A stretch of DNA of 64,000 nt from Streptomyces sp. SCSIO 30461 (GCF_037023745.1 NZ_CP146101.1:124001-188000), one strand, 5' to 3'. Counted from the stretch's first letter, positions 55,587 to 64,000 are shown. Notes: generated by a model not told the origin, from the letters alone. Numbers and translations: made by a program.

Positions 55587-56873
55587 TCAGCTGTTGTCGG
55601 CCTTGCGGCGGCGAATGGCGAAGACCGAACCTGCGCCGAGTGCGACGGCAGCACCGCTCACGAGAGCGAGCCGGGGCAGGACGGAGGGCGAACCGGTCCT
55701 GGCGAGGGCGCTTCCGTTCGCGGTGGTCGTCTCCGGAGTGCCCGACGTGCCAACCGACTCGGTCGAGGTGCCGCCCTGCACGGACGGGCTTGGCTTGGGT
55801 GTCGGCCGGTCCTTGTCATCGACCGTGCCGGGCTTGGCGTCGTCGATCTCTCCCGGCTCGCTTCCGGCAGGCAGGACCTCGTAGTCATAGCGCTTCATCG
55901 GGCCGTGGATACACGGGTTGTATGCGCTGGAGGCATCGCCGGCGAACAGGGCGAAGCCCTTGGCCGACGGAGCCGCCTCATCGAGAGTGAGCCTCATCTT
56001 CACAGCGCTGCGGTCGCCCGGCTTCATGGCGTCGACGGTCGCGACATAGTTGTTTCTCCCGGCGTCGAGCTCCTGCCAGTCGGACCCGTTGGACCACTCC
56101 ACCTTGAGGAAGTCCATGTTCTTCACCGGATTCAGGACGACCACGGCCAGCGGGTCCACATCCAGCGTCCTGTCGGTGCCATTGGTCACCGTGAACGAGA
56201 AGTCGACCGTGGTTCCGGCGACGATCTCGGACGGCAGGCCGTCCGCGAGGACGGTCAGTCCCGAAACACGCACGCACTCCTTGGCGGCGGCGAGCGCCTT
56301 GCCCGCGGCTTCCTTGATCTTGAGGGCTTCCTCAGGAGCGTTCTGGACGAGGCCGTACTCCTGCGCCGCCTTGATCCTGGCGTCGTTCCATGCGTCCCAA
56401 GCCGCCTCCTTCTCGGCGTCGGCTTGCGCCTTGGCGGCGGAGGCCTTCTCTGCATTCGCCCTGGCAGTTGTGAGGGCCTCCTGCGCTTTGGCCTTCGCGG
56501 CATCGTCCTGGGCCGCTTCCAGCTCGGCCTCGGCGTCGATGACGGCCTTGTCCGCGACCGTCTTGTCAACCGCCGCGGCCTTGGCCACCGCATCCTTGGC
56601 CAGGGCGGTGGCCTTGAGCGGGTGCGTGTCCAGGGCCAGGGCGGCCATGGTCGCCTTCAGCTTCTCCAGCCCGGCCGCCTTGGCGGCGACCGCGTCCTCG
56701 TACGCCTTCTCCGCGTCGGCGGCGGCCTTCTCCAACTCGGCGTAGGTCTTCGGCTGGTTCACCGTCTGCGTCGCGGGCTCGGTGTCGGCGAATGCCGAAG
56801 TGGCGGAGAGCAGCATGACGGGGCTGGCCAAGGCAACGGCGGCAGCTGTCGCGAGGGCACGGCGAAGCTTCAC
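55587..56873 (-). CDS. Cell-wall-anchored coiled-coil protein with LAXTG sorting signal
   Basis: 428 residues from GTG at 56873 (AAAGGG upstream). A signal peptide (VKLRRALATAAAVALASPVMLLSATSAFA) is followed by a long Ala/Lys/Glu-rich helical region (about 35-200) predicted as coiled coil. A beta-rich domain (VSGLTVLADGLPSEIVAGTTVDFSFTVTNGTDRTLDV...) with two cysteines, a Pro/Thr linker, and the C-terminal LARTG motif, hydrophobic segment and RRRK end follow. LAXTG is the motif recognised by Streptomyces class E sortases (as in chaplins). Ligand unknown. Confidence 0.82.
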   Translation of the reverse strand: MKLRRALATAAAVALASPVMLLSATSAFADTEPATQTVNQPKTYAELEKAAADAEKAYEDAVAAKAAGLEKLKATMAALALDTHPLKATALAKDAVAKAAAVDKTVADKAVIDAEAELEAAQDDAAKAKAQEALTTARANAEKASAAKAQADAEKEAAWDAWNDARIKAAQEYGLVQNAPEEALKIKEAAGKALAAAKECVRVSGLTVLADGLPSEIVAGTTVDFSFTVTNGTDRTLDVDPLAVVVLNPVKNMDFLKVEWSNGSDWQELDAGRNNYVATVDAMKPGDRSAVKMRLTLDEAAPSAKGFALFAGDASSAYNPCIHGPMKRYDYEVLPAGSEPGEIDDAKPGTVDDKDRPTPKPSPSVQGGTSTESVGTSGTPETTTANGSALARTGSPSVLPRLALVSGAAVALGAGSVFAIRRRKADNS

Positions 56874-57201
56874 TTGATCCCTTTCGGGTGTGGTGGTCTG
56901 AGGACGGCCGGGGATTGACACGCTCATGTGGCAGCCGTAGGCGTGATCGTATGGCCGGTATCGGGGACGGGGGTATCGAGATCTCGATCCGGCCGCCTCA
57001 CGGTCGAGAGGAACCCATCGGGCAAAATGGAATGAATATGGATAGTTGCTCGTGTTGTCGCGAATTCTCTGAGATCTATCTCATCGCATGTGAAGGAGGG
57101 GCAGAAGATCTCACCGCTCTCCGTTGCTTCAATTCAGGAACCTGCGGGCCTGGACGGAAATGCCGTGTGGGGACAGTGAGTCCGTCTGGTAGAGCTTGGG
57201 C
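56874..57201. other. Divergent intergenic region with AT-richer core
   Basis: 328 bases between the cell-wall protein and the serine hydrolase genes, both transcribed outward. 57025-57110 is AT-rich for this chromosome and holds a short Cys-rich frame (57031-57205) that I do not regard as a gene. Promoters of both neighbours must lie here; none could be placed precisely. Confidence 0.4.
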
Positions 57202-58611
57202 GTGAACTCAGCGCACTCGCCGTACCCGTCGTCGGATGTCCCGCCCCTGCTCCCCGGCACCGTAAGAGCTCTGCTGCACCGTGTCGCCGTAGGGCAGGCA
57301 GAGGGGCGGGCGCCTTCCCTGGTCGGGGCAGTGGGAAGGGACGGCCGGTGTCTGTGGAGTGGGGCGCGGAGTTGCGTCGCCGATGAGGTGCCGGATGCCG
57401 ACACCCAGTACCGCGTCGGGTCCATCACCAAGACCTTCACGGCGGTTCTGGTGATGCGGCTCAGGGATGAGGGGCTGCTGGATCTGAGCGATCCGTTGGA
57501 GAAGTACCTGCCAGGCACCGGTGTCGGTGAGGTGACCGTCGCCCAACTCCTCGGACACGGAGCGGGGCTGGCCGCGGAGAGTCCGTCTCCGTGGTGGGAG
57601 CGTACGCCGGGTACGGTCCGGCCCGGGTTGCGAGATGTGCTCGGTGACCAGCCGTTGGCGCACCCCGTGGGGCGCCGCCATCACTACTCCAACCCCGGAT
57701 ACACGCTGCTCGGTGCACTGGTCGAGGCGGTGCGTGGGGAGTCCTGGGAAGCCGTGCTGCGTCAGGAGATCCTCGAACCACTCGGGATGGACCGGACGAG
57801 CGCCCAGCCGCGGTCACCGCATGCGGGGGGCTGGGCGGTGCATCCGTGGGCCGATGTGATGATGCCGGAACCCGTCCAGGACCTCGGGTTGATGGCCCCT
57901 GCCGGGCAGTTGTGGTCCACCGCGTCCGACCTCTGCCGCTTCGGGGGCTTCCTCGCTGACGGCGATGAGCGGGTGCTGAATGCGGAGTCCGTACGGGAGA
58001 TGCGTACGCCTTCCGTGCCGCCCGAGACGGGGGACTGGGAGAGCGGCTACGGTCTGGGACTTCAACTGGTACGCAGGGCCGGACGCACACTGATCGGCCA
58101 TTCCGGCTCGCTGCCCGGGTTTGTCGCCGGCCTCTGGGTGAGTGTGGAGGAGGGGGTCACCGGGGTCGCACTCGCCAACGCCACATCGGGTCCGTTGACC
58201 GGCACTGTGGCAGGCGACCTCGTCGGCATCGTGGCCGATGCCGAGCCGAGGTTCCCCGAACCTTGGCGTCCTATGCCGGAGGTGGACCCGTCTGTTCTGG
58301 AACTCGCCGGGCCCTGGTACTGGGGCACCCATGCGTTTGGGCTGAAGGTGCTGGCCGACCGTGGTCTGGAGTTGTATCCACTCAAGGGGGTCGGACGTGG
58401 TGCCCGCTTCCGCGCCGGTGTGAGCGAGGTCGACTGGATCGGGCTCGACGGGTACTACGCCGGGGAGACGTTGACCGTGGTGCGGCGGAGCGACGGCACG
58501 GTGGACCATCTCGACCTGGGGTCATTCGTCTTCACCCGTGAGCCCTATGATCCGGCGGCGGAGGTCCCGGGGGGAGTGGACCCGGAAGGTTGGCGCGGGC
58601 TTCCGCGGTGA
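57202..58611 (+). CDS. Serine hydrolase of the class C beta-lactamase family
   Basis: 469 residues from GTG at 57202. It has the penicillin-recognising fold: SITK (S74, K77) in YRVGSITKTFTAVLV, the second-motif YSN in HHYSNPGYTLLGALVEAV, and HSG in LIGHSGSLPGFVAGLWV. A C-terminal domain (about 350-469) may be a lipocalin-like add-on. There is no signal peptide, so it is cytoplasmic or non-classically exported. More likely a D-aminopeptidase/esterase-like enzyme than a true beta-lactamase. Confidence 0.87.
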   Translation: MNSAHSPYPSSDVPPLLPGTVRALLHRVAVGQAEGRAPSLVGAVGRDGRCLWSGARSCVADEVPDADTQYRVGSITKTFTAVLVMRLRDEGLLDLSDPLEKYLPGTGVGEVTVAQLLGHGAGLAAESPSPWWERTPGTVRPGLRDVLGDQPLAHPVGRRHHYSNPGYTLLGALVEAVRGESWEAVLRQEILEPLGMDRTSAQPRSPHAGGWAVHPWADVMMPEPVQDLGLMAPAGQLWSTASDLCRFGGFLADGDERVLNAESVREMRTPSVPPETGDWESGYGLGLQLVRRAGRTLIGHSGSLPGFVAGLWVSVEEGVTGVALANATSGPLTGTVAGDLVGIVADAEPRFPEPWRPMPEVDPSVLELAGPWYWGTHAFGLKVLADRGLELYPLKGVGRGARFRAGVSEVDWIGLDGYYAGETLTVVRRSDGTVDHLDLGSFVFTREPYDPAAEVPGGVDPEGWRGLPR

Positions 58612-58636
58612 GGTGCTCGCGCGCTGACGGGATCGT

Positions 58637-58650
58637 GTTTCACGTGAAAC
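58637..58650. promoter_or_regulatory. parS: parS site 8
   Basis: An exact GTTTCACGTGAAAC in the convergent gap between the serine hydrolase and the double-GNAT gene, about 47 kb from oriC, the most distal copy here. Confidence 0.93.
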
Positions 58651-58708
58651 AGTCCGAAGCCGGGCGGGGCTCCGATCCCCGAACCGGTCGCCCCTCGTGC
58701 CGCCTTCC

Positions 58709-59581
58709 TCAGCCCGCCGCGACCGTCAGGGGCGCGAAACGACGACCCCAGGAGCCCGGGAGCTCCCCGGCGCCCCGGAGCATCACGGTGTTGAAGGCGA
58801 CCGTCGCCAATCCGCATGACTTCAGCCAGTGGAGTAGCTCGCCATGGCGTACGTCGATGTCCGTACGCAGTGGTCGGTCAGTGCTCGCCGCCAGCGAGGC
58901 GATCAGGGACTTCGCGGTATCCGTGTCACGGGCGATGAGCGGGCCCACCACATGGGTCTCCATGTTCGGCCAGAGCGCCCCGTAGCCCGTCAGCGCGCCA
59001 TCGGACTCGGCGACCCTGAACTGATCGGCGAAGGCCGGAAGCCTTGTGATCATGTGGGTGCGGTCTTTACCGAAAGCCTCGGCGTCCAGCCGCAGGATGG
59101 CGGGAAGGTCATCGGCGGTCGCCGGGCGAGTGGTGGCTTGTGGCACCGGCCCGGTGAGCCGGAAGAAGCCCCGGACCATCTCGGCGCTGCCGACGGTACC
59201 GAAGCCCAGCTCCTCGTACAGAGGCCGGCCGTACGGGGTGGCATGGAGGGTGAGTGGTGTCTCGCGGGTCTCCGCGATGACGTATTCCATCAGCCGCCGA
59301 CCCACACCCTGGCGGGCGAACCGCTCGGCCACCAGAACCATGCCGATGGCGGCGAGCTCGCCCTGCTGCCCCGACTGAGGCCCGTAGCGCGTCACCACGC
59401 ACGCGGTGACAAGGCCCTTGCCTGATGGGTCATCAATGCCGTAGCCCGTGCCCGAGGCGAGAAGCAGACCCCATTTGTGTTCCTCGCGAGGCCAGCCGCG
59501 GTCTTCCGAAAGATCAGCGCATATGGTCACGTCTGACCTGGTCAGGCGCCGGATGGGGAGCTGGCCGAGCGGTGTTGACAT
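58709..59581 (-). CDS. Tandem-GNAT acetyltransferase (YitH-like)
   Basis: 290 residues from ATG at 59581. The N-terminal GNAT domain (about 1-135) has acetyl-CoA loop residues in IGMVLVAERFARQGVGRRLMEYV. The C-terminal half (about 150-290) resembles the second domain of YitH-type proteins (PATADDLPAILRLDAEAFG, LHWLKSCGLATVAFNTVMLRG). Substrate unknown. The ribosome binding site is weak, and a frame extending to 59896 lacks homology. Confidence 0.82.
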   Translation of the reverse strand: MSTPLGQLPIRRLTRSDVTICADLSEDRGWPREEHKWGLLLASGTGYGIDDPSGKGLVTACVVTRYGPQSGQQGELAAIGMVLVAERFARQGVGRRLMEYVIAETRETPLTLHATPYGRPLYEELGFGTVGSAEMVRGFFRLTGPVPQATTRPATADDLPAILRLDAEAFGKDRTHMITRLPAFADQFRVAESDGALTGYGALWPNMETHVVGPLIARDTDTAKSLIASLAASTDRPLRTDIDVRHGELLHWLKSCGLATVAFNTVMLRGAGELPGSWGRRFAPLTVAAG

Positions 59582-59898
59582 GAGGTCAGGCTGTCGGACC
59601 GGATGATCGTTCGTCCAGTGCTTTACCAGAACTGGCCGAGACAAGTCCGGTGTTCTTGAAACCGGGCTACGGGCATGGGGCAATGCAGCGTAACGGGAGA
59701 ACAGCCGCGGAGACCCGGACTTTCCTCTCTTCGTCTCCGTGGCGGTGTCCGGCTGGCATGCTGCGACGAAGGTGTTGCGGACAGTGTCACAGTTCAGTCC
59801 CACTCGTCCTGATTCCCGCAGGAGCGGGGATCTGAGGCACGTTCCTGGGCAGCGGGAAGTGCGTAGACCGACCGAAAGACGCTCGAGGCGAGGCACAC
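59582..59898. other. Divergent promoter region, no gene seen
   Basis: 317 bases between the outward-facing double-GNAT and flavohemoprotein genes. I see no coding region, repeat or strong dyad. Promoters of both genes presumably lie here. Confidence 0.4.
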
Positions 59899-61422
59899 AT
59901 GGACGCTCCGACCACCGCGTCGGCGGACAAGGGCACTTCAGACGAGAACAGCGATAGCCAAGACGGTCGAGACGACCGAGAGCGCCGTGAGAACGGTGCC
60001 GACTGGTTCACACCGCGAAAGCGGGGCACCGCGCATCGTTCTACGCCCCATGAGGACGGGAACGGCGACGGTGCTGCCGCCAGTGGTACCGCCGGGGGCC
60101 GGGGCGCCGAGGGACGGAGAGCTGTGCCGCGCCGCCCCGTCGCCGCGATACGGCCGGTCGGAACGGGGGCGGCGAGAGCCGCGGCGATGCCCCCGCCTGT
60201 TGTACCGATCCCTCCTGCGATGCCCCCGCCTGCCGTGCCGAATCCTCCGGTGGCCCCCCAGCCGGCAGCACCGGCCACCCCTGCGCCCAATCCCCGCGAC
60301 CGGAACCACGACGCCTCACCGGACGCCGTCCTGGTGCGGCGGACCATGGAGGAGATAGCCCCCGTCGCGGACAAAGTGACGTCCTACTTCTACGCGCTGC
60401 TCTTCGTTCGGCACCCGGAGCTGCGCGCCCTGTTCCCAGTGGCGATGGATGCTCAGCGGGACCGGCTGCTCAGGGCGCTGCTCACGGCGGCCGAGCACAT
60501 GGACAACACCGAAGTGCTCGTCGACTATCTGGCGCACCTGGGCCGCGGCCACCGCAAGTACGGCACCCAGCCCGCGCACTATCCCGCCGTGGGGGAGGCG
60601 CTCATCGGCGCGCTCAGCCGCTTTGCCGCGACCAGTTGGAACCGCGAGACCGAGGCCGCCTGGATCCGTACGTACACGACGATCTCCCAGGTCATGATCG
60701 ACGCCGCCGCCGAGAACGAGCGGTACGCCCCGCCCTGGTGGTACGCCGAGGTGGTCTCGCACGATCTCAGGACCCCCGAGATCGCGGTCATCACCGTGCG
60801 TCCCGACCAGGCGTACTCGTTCCTGGCCGGGCAGTACACGAGTCTGGAGACCCCGTGGTGGCCGCGGGTCTGGCGGCATTACTCATTCGCCGGGGCTCCG
60901 CGTAACGACGGGCTGCTGTCCTTCCACGTCAAGGCCGTCCCCGCGGGTTGGGTATCGAACGCGCTGGTCCATCACGCCCGTCCCGGCGATGTGCTGCGCC
61001 TCGGACCTCCTGCCGGGTCCATGACGGTGGACCACAGCTCCGACAACGGGCTGCTGTGCCTGGGCGGCGGCACGGGGATCGCCCCCATCAAGGCGCTGGT
61101 CGAAGATGTCGCAAAGCACGGCGAGCGCCGCCCTGTGGAGGTCTTCTACGGGGCGCGCAGCGACCACGACCTCTATGACATCGACACGATGCTGCGGCTC
61201 CAGCAGAGCCATCCCTGGCTCCAGGTGCGTCCGATCATCGACGACAGGGCCCAGTTGCCGGACCTCGTGCGCGCATACGGTCCCTGGAACGAGTACGACG
61301 CCTATCTGTCGGGACCGATTGGCATGATCCGCAATGGCGTGCACACACTCCGGGGCATCGGCATCCCCTTCGAGCGGATCCGGCATGACTCACTTGAGGA
61401 CCTGGTCGCCGCGGCGGAATGA
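59899..61422 (+). CDS. Flavohemoprotein-like globin/ferredoxin-reductase fusion
   Basis: 507 residues. A disordered N-terminal arm (about 1-140) with charged then Pro/Ala-rich sequence precedes a globin domain (about 141-275; B10-type Tyr at 165, proximal His at 218 in LGRGHRKYG). A reductase module follows: FAD motif R326-HYS329 and NAD loop GGGTGIAP (389-396). Such proteins detoxify nitric oxide or shuttle electrons to oxygen. The long arm is not part of canonical Hmp (about 400 residues) but occurs in actinomycete relatives. Confidence 0.88.
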   Translation: MDAPTTASADKGTSDENSDSQDGRDDRERRENGADWFTPRKRGTAHRSTPHEDGNGDGAAASGTAGGRGAEGRRAVPRRPVAAIRPVGTGAARAAAMPPPVVPIPPAMPPPAVPNPPVAPQPAAPATPAPNPRDRNHDASPDAVLVRRTMEEIAPVADKVTSYFYALLFVRHPELRALFPVAMDAQRDRLLRALLTAAEHMDNTEVLVDYLAHLGRGHRKYGTQPAHYPAVGEALIGALSRFAATSWNRETEAAWIRTYTTISQVMIDAAAENERYAPPWWYAEVVSHDLRTPEIAVITVRPDQAYSFLAGQYTSLETPWWPRVWRHYSFAGAPRNDGLLSFHVKAVPAGWVSNALVHHARPGDVLRLGPPAGSMTVDHSSDNGLLCLGGGTGIAPIKALVEDVAKHGERRPVEVFYGARSDHDLYDIDTMLRLQQSHPWLQVRPIIDDRAQLPDLVRAYGPWNEYDAYLSGPIGMIRNGVHTLRGIGIPFERIRHDSLEDLVAAAE

Positions 61423-61539
61423 GCGACAGGGGCCGGCCGGAGACAGCCGCCGGAGGTGTGCGGGGACAGGGTGGGGCCCGCACGGGGCGGCGAGGCTCAT
61501 TCGACGGACCGTTGCTCGTCGACTCAGGACCGCTTTCCG

Positions 61540-62019
61540 TCAACCCAGGTCGGGAGCGTGCATGGCTCGTACGCCCTCGATGTTGCCGTCCAGATAGTGC
61601 CGCAGGGACAGCGGTACCAGATGGACGGCCGCGATCCCGACACGACTGAAGGGCACCCGGACGATCTCGTACTCGCCGAGAGGCTCCTCCACTTCAGGGC
61701 CGTGTCGCCTCGACGTGTCCATCGAGGCCAGGCGGCAGACGAAGAAGTGCTGGACCTTCACGCCGGCGACTCCTCCGTCCACGATGTGCTCGACGGTGTC
61801 GACGAAGCAGGGCACGACATCGACGATCTTGGCGCCGAGTTCCTCATCCACTTCCCGGTGCAGGGCGTCCACGACGGTGGCGTCCGTGGATTCGACTCCG
61901 CCTCCCGGCGTGACCCAGTACGGGTTCATGCCCGGTTTGGTGCGCTTGATCAGAACGAGATCGTCGCCGTCGAGCAGAATGGCGCGTGCGGTGCGCTTGA
62001 CCACTGGCCGTTCGGTCAT
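61540..62019 (-). CDS. Nudix hydrolase
   Basis: 159 residues from ATG at 62019 (ATG at 62037 is an alternative; neither has a clear ribosome binding site). The Nudix box reads GGGVESTDATVVDALHREVDEELG: the REVDEELG catalytic core is intact, but the upstream glutamate of the G-x5-E motif is Ala, a variation seen in divergent members. It probably hydrolyses a nucleoside diphosphate derivative; substrate unknown. Confidence 0.85.
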   Translation of the reverse strand: MTERPVVKRTARAILLDGDDLVLIKRTKPGMNPYWVTPGGGVESTDATVVDALHREVDEELGAKIVDVVPCFVDTVEHIVDGGVAGVKVQHFFVCRLASMDTSRRHGPEVEEPLGEYEIVRVPFSRVGIAAVHLVPLSLRHYLDGNIEGVRAMHAPDLG

Positions 62020-62119
62020 GGCAAGAGAGTGGCCCATGACACCCGTTCTGAAACTCGTCTCCACCCGTTGTCGCTCGGTGTCACCGCGGTTCGCGCGAAC
62101 GTCACGGATCCGCCGCACG

Positions 62120-63025
62120 TCACCAGTCAGCCGCCGCGCGCAGTAGTTGCTCGTGCGCGGGGGCGATGTGCGGCAGCGCCAGTGTCCCGGCGCGGACGAC
62201 GAGGAAGTAAGTGCGCAGTGGTGGTACGTCGGGTTCCAGCAGGGTCACGATCCGGCCGCTCGCCAGATCCCGCTGGCACAGGTAGCGGGGCAGCACCGCG
62301 AGCCCGGCGCCGGCTGCCGTGGAGTCCCGAACAGCCCGCAGGTCCGGTGCGATGACGGTCGCCGTAGCGGCGGGACGGCTGTCGAAGACGGCGGACCAGT
62401 AGCGGGAGACGAAGGGCAGGGACTCATGGACCTCAACCACCGGCAGCTGCTCCAGCACCAGGGAGTGCTTGCCCCGGCGCAGCTCGGGTACGAGGCGCGC
62501 CGCCCAGCGCGGCGCTGCGACCAGGACGTGCTCCTCGTCGCAGAGGGGAGTCGGGGTGAGCAGCCCCCCGCGAGGGCGGGCCGTCGTGACAGCAAGATCG
62601 TGGTGCCCGGCCGCGAGTCCTTCCAGGGTCTCCTCGGCGTCGCCCGCGAAGGAGGTCCGTAACGCGAGGCCCCCCGCTATCAGCGGGGTGAGCGCCGGAA
62701 GCACTCGCAGCGAGGTGAATTCGGGCGGCCCGGCCAGATGCAGGGTACGGACCACGCCCGACTCCTCGTCCAGGTCGAGCCCTGCCTCGGTGATCTCCAC
62801 CAGGGCGTCCAGATGAGGTGCGGCCCGGTGGGCGAGTTCGTCGCCGATGGGCGTGGGCGTGACTCCGCGCGGCTGCCTCAGGAAGAGCGGTCGTCCCAGT
62901 TGGCGCTCCAGAGTGCGGATCTGGCTGGTCACCGCGGGCTGGGAGAGGCCGAGGAGTGTGGCGGCGCGGGTGAACGAGCCGGCCCGGTGCACCGTGACGA
63001 ATGTGCGCAACAAGGCCAAGTCCAT
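62120..63025 (-). CDS. LysR-family transcriptional regulator
   Basis: 301 residues from ATG at 63025 (MDLALLRTFVTVHRAGSFTRAATLLGLSQPAVTSQI), the canonical LysR winged-helix N-terminus; a periplasmic-binding-protein-like effector domain (about 90-301) follows. LysR proteins are often divergent from or next to the gene they control; the neighbour on the right is a trans-sulfuration enzyme transcribed towards it, so the target is not obvious. Confidence 0.9.
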   Translation of the reverse strand: MDLALLRTFVTVHRAGSFTRAATLLGLSQPAVTSQIRTLERQLGRPLFLRQPRGVTPTPIGDELAHRAAPHLDALVEITEAGLDLDEESGVVRTLHLAGPPEFTSLRVLPALTPLIAGGLALRTSFAGDAEETLEGLAAGHHDLAVTTARPRGGLLTPTPLCDEEHVLVAAPRWAARLVPELRRGKHSLVLEQLPVVEVHESLPFVSRYWSAVFDSRPAATATVIAPDLRAVRDSTAAGAGLAVLPRYLCQRDLASGRIVTLLEPDVPPLRTYFLVVRAGTLALPHIAPAHEQLLRAAADW

Positions 63026-63126
63026 CGTCCAACTATAAATAAGTCGATAGGTTGCTGTCGTTGGTGTGATTGGACACTGACGCAGAGTCAACTAGCCTTG
63101 TTCGAGCGGATCACCGCAGCGGAATC

Positions 63127-63173
63127 GGACGGCCGGTCCGAGCCACGAGGGGGGAGGCTCGGACCGGCCGTCC
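63127..63173 (-). terminator. Strong terminator hairpin after the trans-sulfuration gene
   Basis: A perfect 18-bp stem (GGACGGCCGGTCCGAGCC 63127-63144 / GGCTCGGACCGGCCGTCC 63156-63173) with an 11-base loop, 50 bases past the stop of the leftward metabolic gene. Confidence 0.8.
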
Positions 63174-63222
63174 ATGCTGTGGGCCACGCACCGTCCTCCG
63201 GTGACTCGGTCGTGCCGCCCCG

Positions 63223-64000
63223 TCAGTGGAAGGCGGCGGCCAGGGCGCGTCGTACGTCCGCCACCAGGTCGGCGGTGTCCTCGGCGCCGGCCGAGAACCG
63301 GACGAAGCCCTCGGGAACGGCGTCGCCGCCCCAACGTCCGCGGCGTTCGGCGCTGGAGCGGACAGCGCCGAAGCTGGTGGCTTCGTCCACGATGCGCAGC
63401 CCGGCCAGGAACCGTTCGGCATGCGCACGGTCGGGGAGTGTGAAGGAGAGCACAGAGCCGAAGCGGTGCATCTGGGTTGCCGCGATCGGGTGCGAGGGGT
63501 CGTCGGGCAGCCCCGGATACCGCAGCCCGGACACCTCGGGGAAGTCCTTCAGCTCCAGGGCGACCGCGAGCGCGTTCGCGCACTGGCGTTCGGCTCGCAG
63601 TTGCAGCGTGGCCAGGGAGCGGTGGGCGAGCCAGGCTTCCATCGGACCGGGGATCGCACCGACCACCTTGCGCCAGCGGCGTACGCGTGCCGCCGACTCG
63701 GCGTCGCGGCAGACGACATAGCCGAGCAGCAGGTCCCCATGACCGGTGAGGCCCTTGGTGCCGCTGGCCACGGCGAAGTCCGCGCCGAGTGCCAGCGGAC
63801 GCTGGCCGAGGGGGGTTGCCAAGGTGTTGTCGACCGCGACCAGGGTCCCTGCGGCGTGCGCCGCTGCCACGAGCCGTCGCACGTCGCACACATCGAGCCC
63901 GGGATTGGACGGTGTCTCGATCCACAGCAGCTTCGCCCCGTCGAGTACGGAGAGCTGTGCGTCGCCGGCCGTCGGCGCGGTGCGGACCTCGACCCCGTAG
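63223..64000 (-). CDS. Cystathionine gamma-lyase/synthase-type PLP enzyme (partial)
   Basis: The C-terminal 259 codons are visible; the gene runs off the right edge. Diagnostic features are LLWIETPSNPGLDVCDV, VAVDNTLATPLGQRPLALGADFAVASGTKGLTGHGD (PLP lysine in SGTKGLTGH), and SFGAVRSSAERRGRWG near the end. Family members interconvert cysteine, homocysteine and cystathionine. Whether lyase or synthase cannot be decided from this part. Confidence 0.88.
   Translation of the reverse strand, partial: YGVEVRTAPTAGDAQLSVLDGAKLLWIETPSNPGLDVCDVRRLVAAAHAAGTLVAVDNTLATPLGQRPLALGADFAVASGTKGLTGHGDLLLGYVVCRDAESAARVRRWRKVVGAIPGPMEAWLAHRSLATLQLRAERQCANALAVALELKDFPEVSGLRYPGLPDDPSHPIAATQMHRFGSVLSFTLPDRAHAERFLAGLRIVDEATSFGAVRSSAERRGRWGGDAVPEGFVRFSAGAEDTADLVADVRRALAAAFH

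Noticed and set aside
57031..57205. Cys-rich 57-residue frame (MNMDSCSCCREFSE...) before the serine hydrolase, considered as a RiPP precursor
   Set aside because: Codon third positions are not GC-biased, there is no modification gene nearby, and the frame is open upstream without a clear ribosome binding site. It is most likely promoter DNA.
58083..58125. Serine hydrolase considered as a resistance beta-lactamase
   Set aside because: Motifs (SITK, YSN, HSG) fit the broad class C/DD-peptidase family, but there is no signal peptide and an extra C-terminal domain is present, so a true beta-lactamase call is not supported.

Overview
The window is the replication-origin neighbourhood of a high-GC actinomycete chromosome, almost certainly a Streptomyces. 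The evidence is the order rpmH-dnaA-oriC-dnaN-gnd-recF-dciA-gyrB-gyrA, GTG/TTG starts preceded by strong purine-rich ribosome binding sites, a long proline/arginine-rich DnaA linker domain, about thirteen near-consensus DnaA boxes between dnaA and dnaN, and eight exact copies of the ParB site GTTTCACGTGAAAC. Most genes left of oriC read leftwards and most right of it read rightwards, as expected for replication outward from about 11.4-11.9 kb.

Layout. 1-1150: an accessory edge with the tail of a methyltransferase-like gene, a small XRE regulator with its own dyad, and a gene-free patch of decayed IS-like ends beside tRNA-Ile. 1.2-11.2 kb (minus strand): tRNA-Ile, a DUF3566 membrane protein, gyrA, gyrB, dciA, recF, gnd, dnaN. 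11.3-12.0 kb: oriC, with a DnaA-trio-like unwinding motif on the dnaN side. 12.2-21.2 kb: dnaA, then rpmH-rnpA-yidD-yidC-jag, rsmG, parA-parB and an acetyltransferase. 21.2-31.1 kb (minus strand): trxB-trxA, then an envelope/stress block (DUF6049 protein, murJ, a MurJ-partner pseudokinase, sigM and its anti-sigma factor). 31.3-43.6 kb: CCA-adding enzyme, MFS transporter, inositol-phosphate synthase, PadR regulator with its palindrome, a class A PBP, a GT87 membrane glycosyltransferase, an alanine-racemase-like protein and a FemX-type ligase. 43.9-49.0 kb: rpsF-ssb-rpsR-rplI, a MATE transporter and dnaB.

The accessory highlight is at 49008-54271. Eight bases after the dnaB stop codon begins a 5.3-kb element with perfect 12-bp inverted ends (TGTAGGTTCTCA / TGAGAACCTACA). 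Each end carries three subterminal copies of TGACAY-N4/6-TGAGRM, the architecture of a Tn7-type transposon. It encodes a complete TnsA-like endonuclease fused by deletion to the back half of a TniQ-like targeting protein. The integrating transposase and ATPase genes are gone. The cargo is an MFS efflux gene and a truncated tyrosine recombinase. tnsA lies at the dnaB-proximal end and reads away from dnaB, the same polarity that Tn7 has relative to glmS.

Beyond it (54.3-55.2 kb) are broken copies of a GyrB-like ATPase and an alpha/beta hydrolase. Then come a LAXTG-type cell-wall protein, a serine hydrolase, a double-GNAT protein, a flavohemoprotein with a long disordered N-terminus, a Nudix hydrolase, a LysR regulator and a trans-sulfuration enzyme cut by the window end.

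The core genes form one functional theme. DnaA, DnaN, DnaB, DciA, RecF, SSB and gyrase replicate the chromosome. ParA/ParB act on the scattered parS sites to segregate it. YidC/YidD/Jag, MurJ, the pseudokinase, SigM, PBP and FemX build and monitor the envelope. DnaA boxes outside oriC (upstream of dnaA, parA and dnaB, and after the PBP gene) suggest that DnaA is titrated by, or regulates, several of these genes.
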